A DNA stretch of 6,171 bases, taken from Lonsdalea britannica (GTDB lineage: Bacteria > Pseudomonadota > Gammaproteobacteria > Enterobacterales > Enterobacteriaceae). The notes beneath the pieces were generated by a model. That model was not told where the DNA came from. It searched no databases and saw only the letters and a list, made by a program, of their open reading frames with translations. Position numbers and translations under genes: made by a program. The DNA lies in contig NZ_CAMKXG010000213.1 of the NCBI RefSeq assembly GCF_946477055.1, positions 1 to 6,171 of the forward strand, in the 5' to 3' direction. Shown here piece by piece: positions 5,212 to 6,171 of this stretch (position 1 is its first letter; the number at the start of each line of letters is the position of its first letter).

Positions 5212-6171
5212 TTAATCACATTGGACTTTGATTGCCAATCCGCCGCGCGACGTCTCCCGATATTTCGCATTCATATCCTTACCGGTTTCATACATCGTTT
5301 CGATCACTTTATCTAACGACACGCGAGGCTCGGACGTGCGCCGCATGGCCATGCGCGACGCGTTGATCGCTTTCACGGCCGCAATGGCATTGCGCTCAAT
5401 ACAGGGCACCTGTACCTGACCGGCGACCGGATCGCAGGTCAGCCCCAGATTGTGCTCCATGCCAATCTCAGCGGCGACGCAGACCTGTTCAGGACTGCCG
5501 CCCAGCAATTCGGTCAGACCGGCCGCAGCCATCGAGCATGCCACCCCGACTTCGCCCTGACAGCCGACCTCAGCGCCCGAAATGGAGGCATTCATTTTGT
5601 ACAAAATCCCGATAGCGCCTGTTGTCATGAAATAGGGCAAGAACACCTGCGGACCGACGGGCTCAATGAAGCGATCGTAGTACGCCAGTACGGCGGGCAC
5701 GATGCCGCAGGCCCCGTTGGTCGGCGCCGTGACGACGCGACCGCCCGCCGCATTTTCTTCATTGACGGCCAAAGCGAACATATTGACCCAATCTACGACG
5801 GACATGGGATCTTGCGTCAGGGCGGTGGATGACATGAGCATACGTCGCAGCGCGGCCGCACGCCGGGGAACGCGTAACGGGCCGGGCAGCAGTCCTTCAG
5901 TATTGAGACCGCGGTCGATGCACTGACTCATGGCGCGCCAGACATTCGCAAAATAGTCATCAATCTCGGCCTGAGGGCGAATGGCGCGCTCGTTGCGTAA
6001 CATCAGGGCGGAGATGGACAGACCGTTAGCCTTACACAATGCGAGCAGCTGTTGCGCCGAATCGTAGGGATAGGGCACTTCGACGGGGGCGATAACCGGC
6101 TGACCAAAGTGAGCCTCGTCGACGATAAATCCGCCGCCAATAGAGTAGTAGGTCTGACGGTAAATCAATGC
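5212..6171 (-). CDS. sdaA: L-serine dehydratase, iron-sulfur type, C-terminal two thirds (cut by right edge)
   Basis: This enzyme converts L-serine to pyruvate and ammonia in the cytoplasm with an oxygen-sensitive [4Fe-4S] cluster. The visible 319 codons match E. coli SdaA from about residue 136 to its end (454), so about 135 N-terminal residues, including the S-S-S-H-T region, lie beyond the edge. The frame is open to the last base; an internal TTG at 6168 is not a real start. Present are the T-Y-Y-S-I-G-G-G-F block near the start, [31 protein letters not shown] and [15 protein letters not shown]. The cysteines in the last two blocks are the expected cluster ligands, and the penultimate C-terminal cysteine (V-Q-C-D) is the tail residue seen in the active site of a related Legionella enzyme. 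The single-chain form contrasts with the two-subunit Gram-positive enzyme. Its promoter is outside the window. Confidence 0.96.
   Translation of the reverse strand, partial: ALIYRQTYYSIGGGFIVDEAHFGQPVIAPVEVPYPYDSAQQLLALCKANGLSISALMLRNERAIRPQAEIDDYFANVWRAMSQCIDRGLNTEGLLPGPLRVPRRAAALRRMLMSSTALTQDPMSVVDWVNMFALAVNEENAAGGRVVTAPTNGACGIVPAVLAYYDRFIEPVGPQVFLPYFMTTGAIGILYKMNASISGAEVGCQGEVGVACSMAAAGLTELLGGSPEQVCVAAEIGMEHNLGLTCDPVAGQVQVPCIERNAIAAVKAINASRMAMRRTSEPRVSLDKVIETMYETGKDMNAKYRETSRGGLAIKVQCD

Noticed and set aside
6166..6168. TTG as a start codon for the serine dehydratase
   Set aside because: The frame stays open to the edge and the residues upstream continue the family alignment, so the gene is cut by the window and does not start here.

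Overview
The window is a chromosomal core segment of a gamma-proteobacterium of the order Enterobacterales. The proteins are close, nearly colinear relatives of the E. coli ManX, ManY, ManZ, YobD, YoaE and SdaA proteins as I remember them. The fairly GC-rich codon use and the differences from E. coli (no yoaD/pdeD gene between yoaE and sdaA, a GTG start on manX) suggest a genus such as Dickeya, Pectobacterium or Brenneria. That placement is only a guess. No mobile element, CRISPR array, tRNA or rRNA was seen.

Layout. From 3000 down to the left edge, the minus strand carries the mannose-family PTS operon manX (IIAB), manY (IIC) and manZ (IID), followed by the start of yobD, a small membrane protein cut by the left edge. 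A 10-bp perfect hairpin separates manZ from yobD. From 3421 rightwards, the plus strand carries a 57-codon ORF that ends one base before the start of yoaE, which encodes a TerC-family membrane protein with CBS and CorC/HlyC domains. At the right, sdaA (L-serine dehydratase) runs convergently on the minus strand and is cut by the right edge. A 10-bp GC-rich hairpin sits between yoaE and sdaA.

Control region. The 420 bases between manX and the small ORF (3001-3420) hold two divergent control regions. On the manX side there is a coherent catabolite-regulated promoter: a -10 box, a 7+7 bp inverted repeat of Mlc/NagC type lying over the promoter, and a CRP-like site about 40 bases upstream of the predicted start point. 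Two adjacent Cra (FruR)-like boxes, one a perfect 12-bp palindrome, lie in the predicted manX leader. On the yoaE side an extended -10 promoter is proposed just before the small ORF. An 8-base match to the seed target of the sugar-stress sRNA SgrS, as I recall that RNA, lies directly after the manX stop codon.

How it fits together. ManXYZ imports and phosphorylates mannose, glucose and amino sugars. Its control sites tie it to sugar state (Mlc/NagC, CRP, Cra) and possibly to sugar-phosphate stress (SgrS). YoaE is a predicted inner-membrane protein, possibly handling metal ions, and its translation is probably coupled to the small upstream ORF. SdaA breaks L-serine down to pyruvate and ammonia and has no obvious functional link to the others. 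The most promising item is the small ORF and leader in front of yoaE, including its unusually spaced ribosome-binding site.
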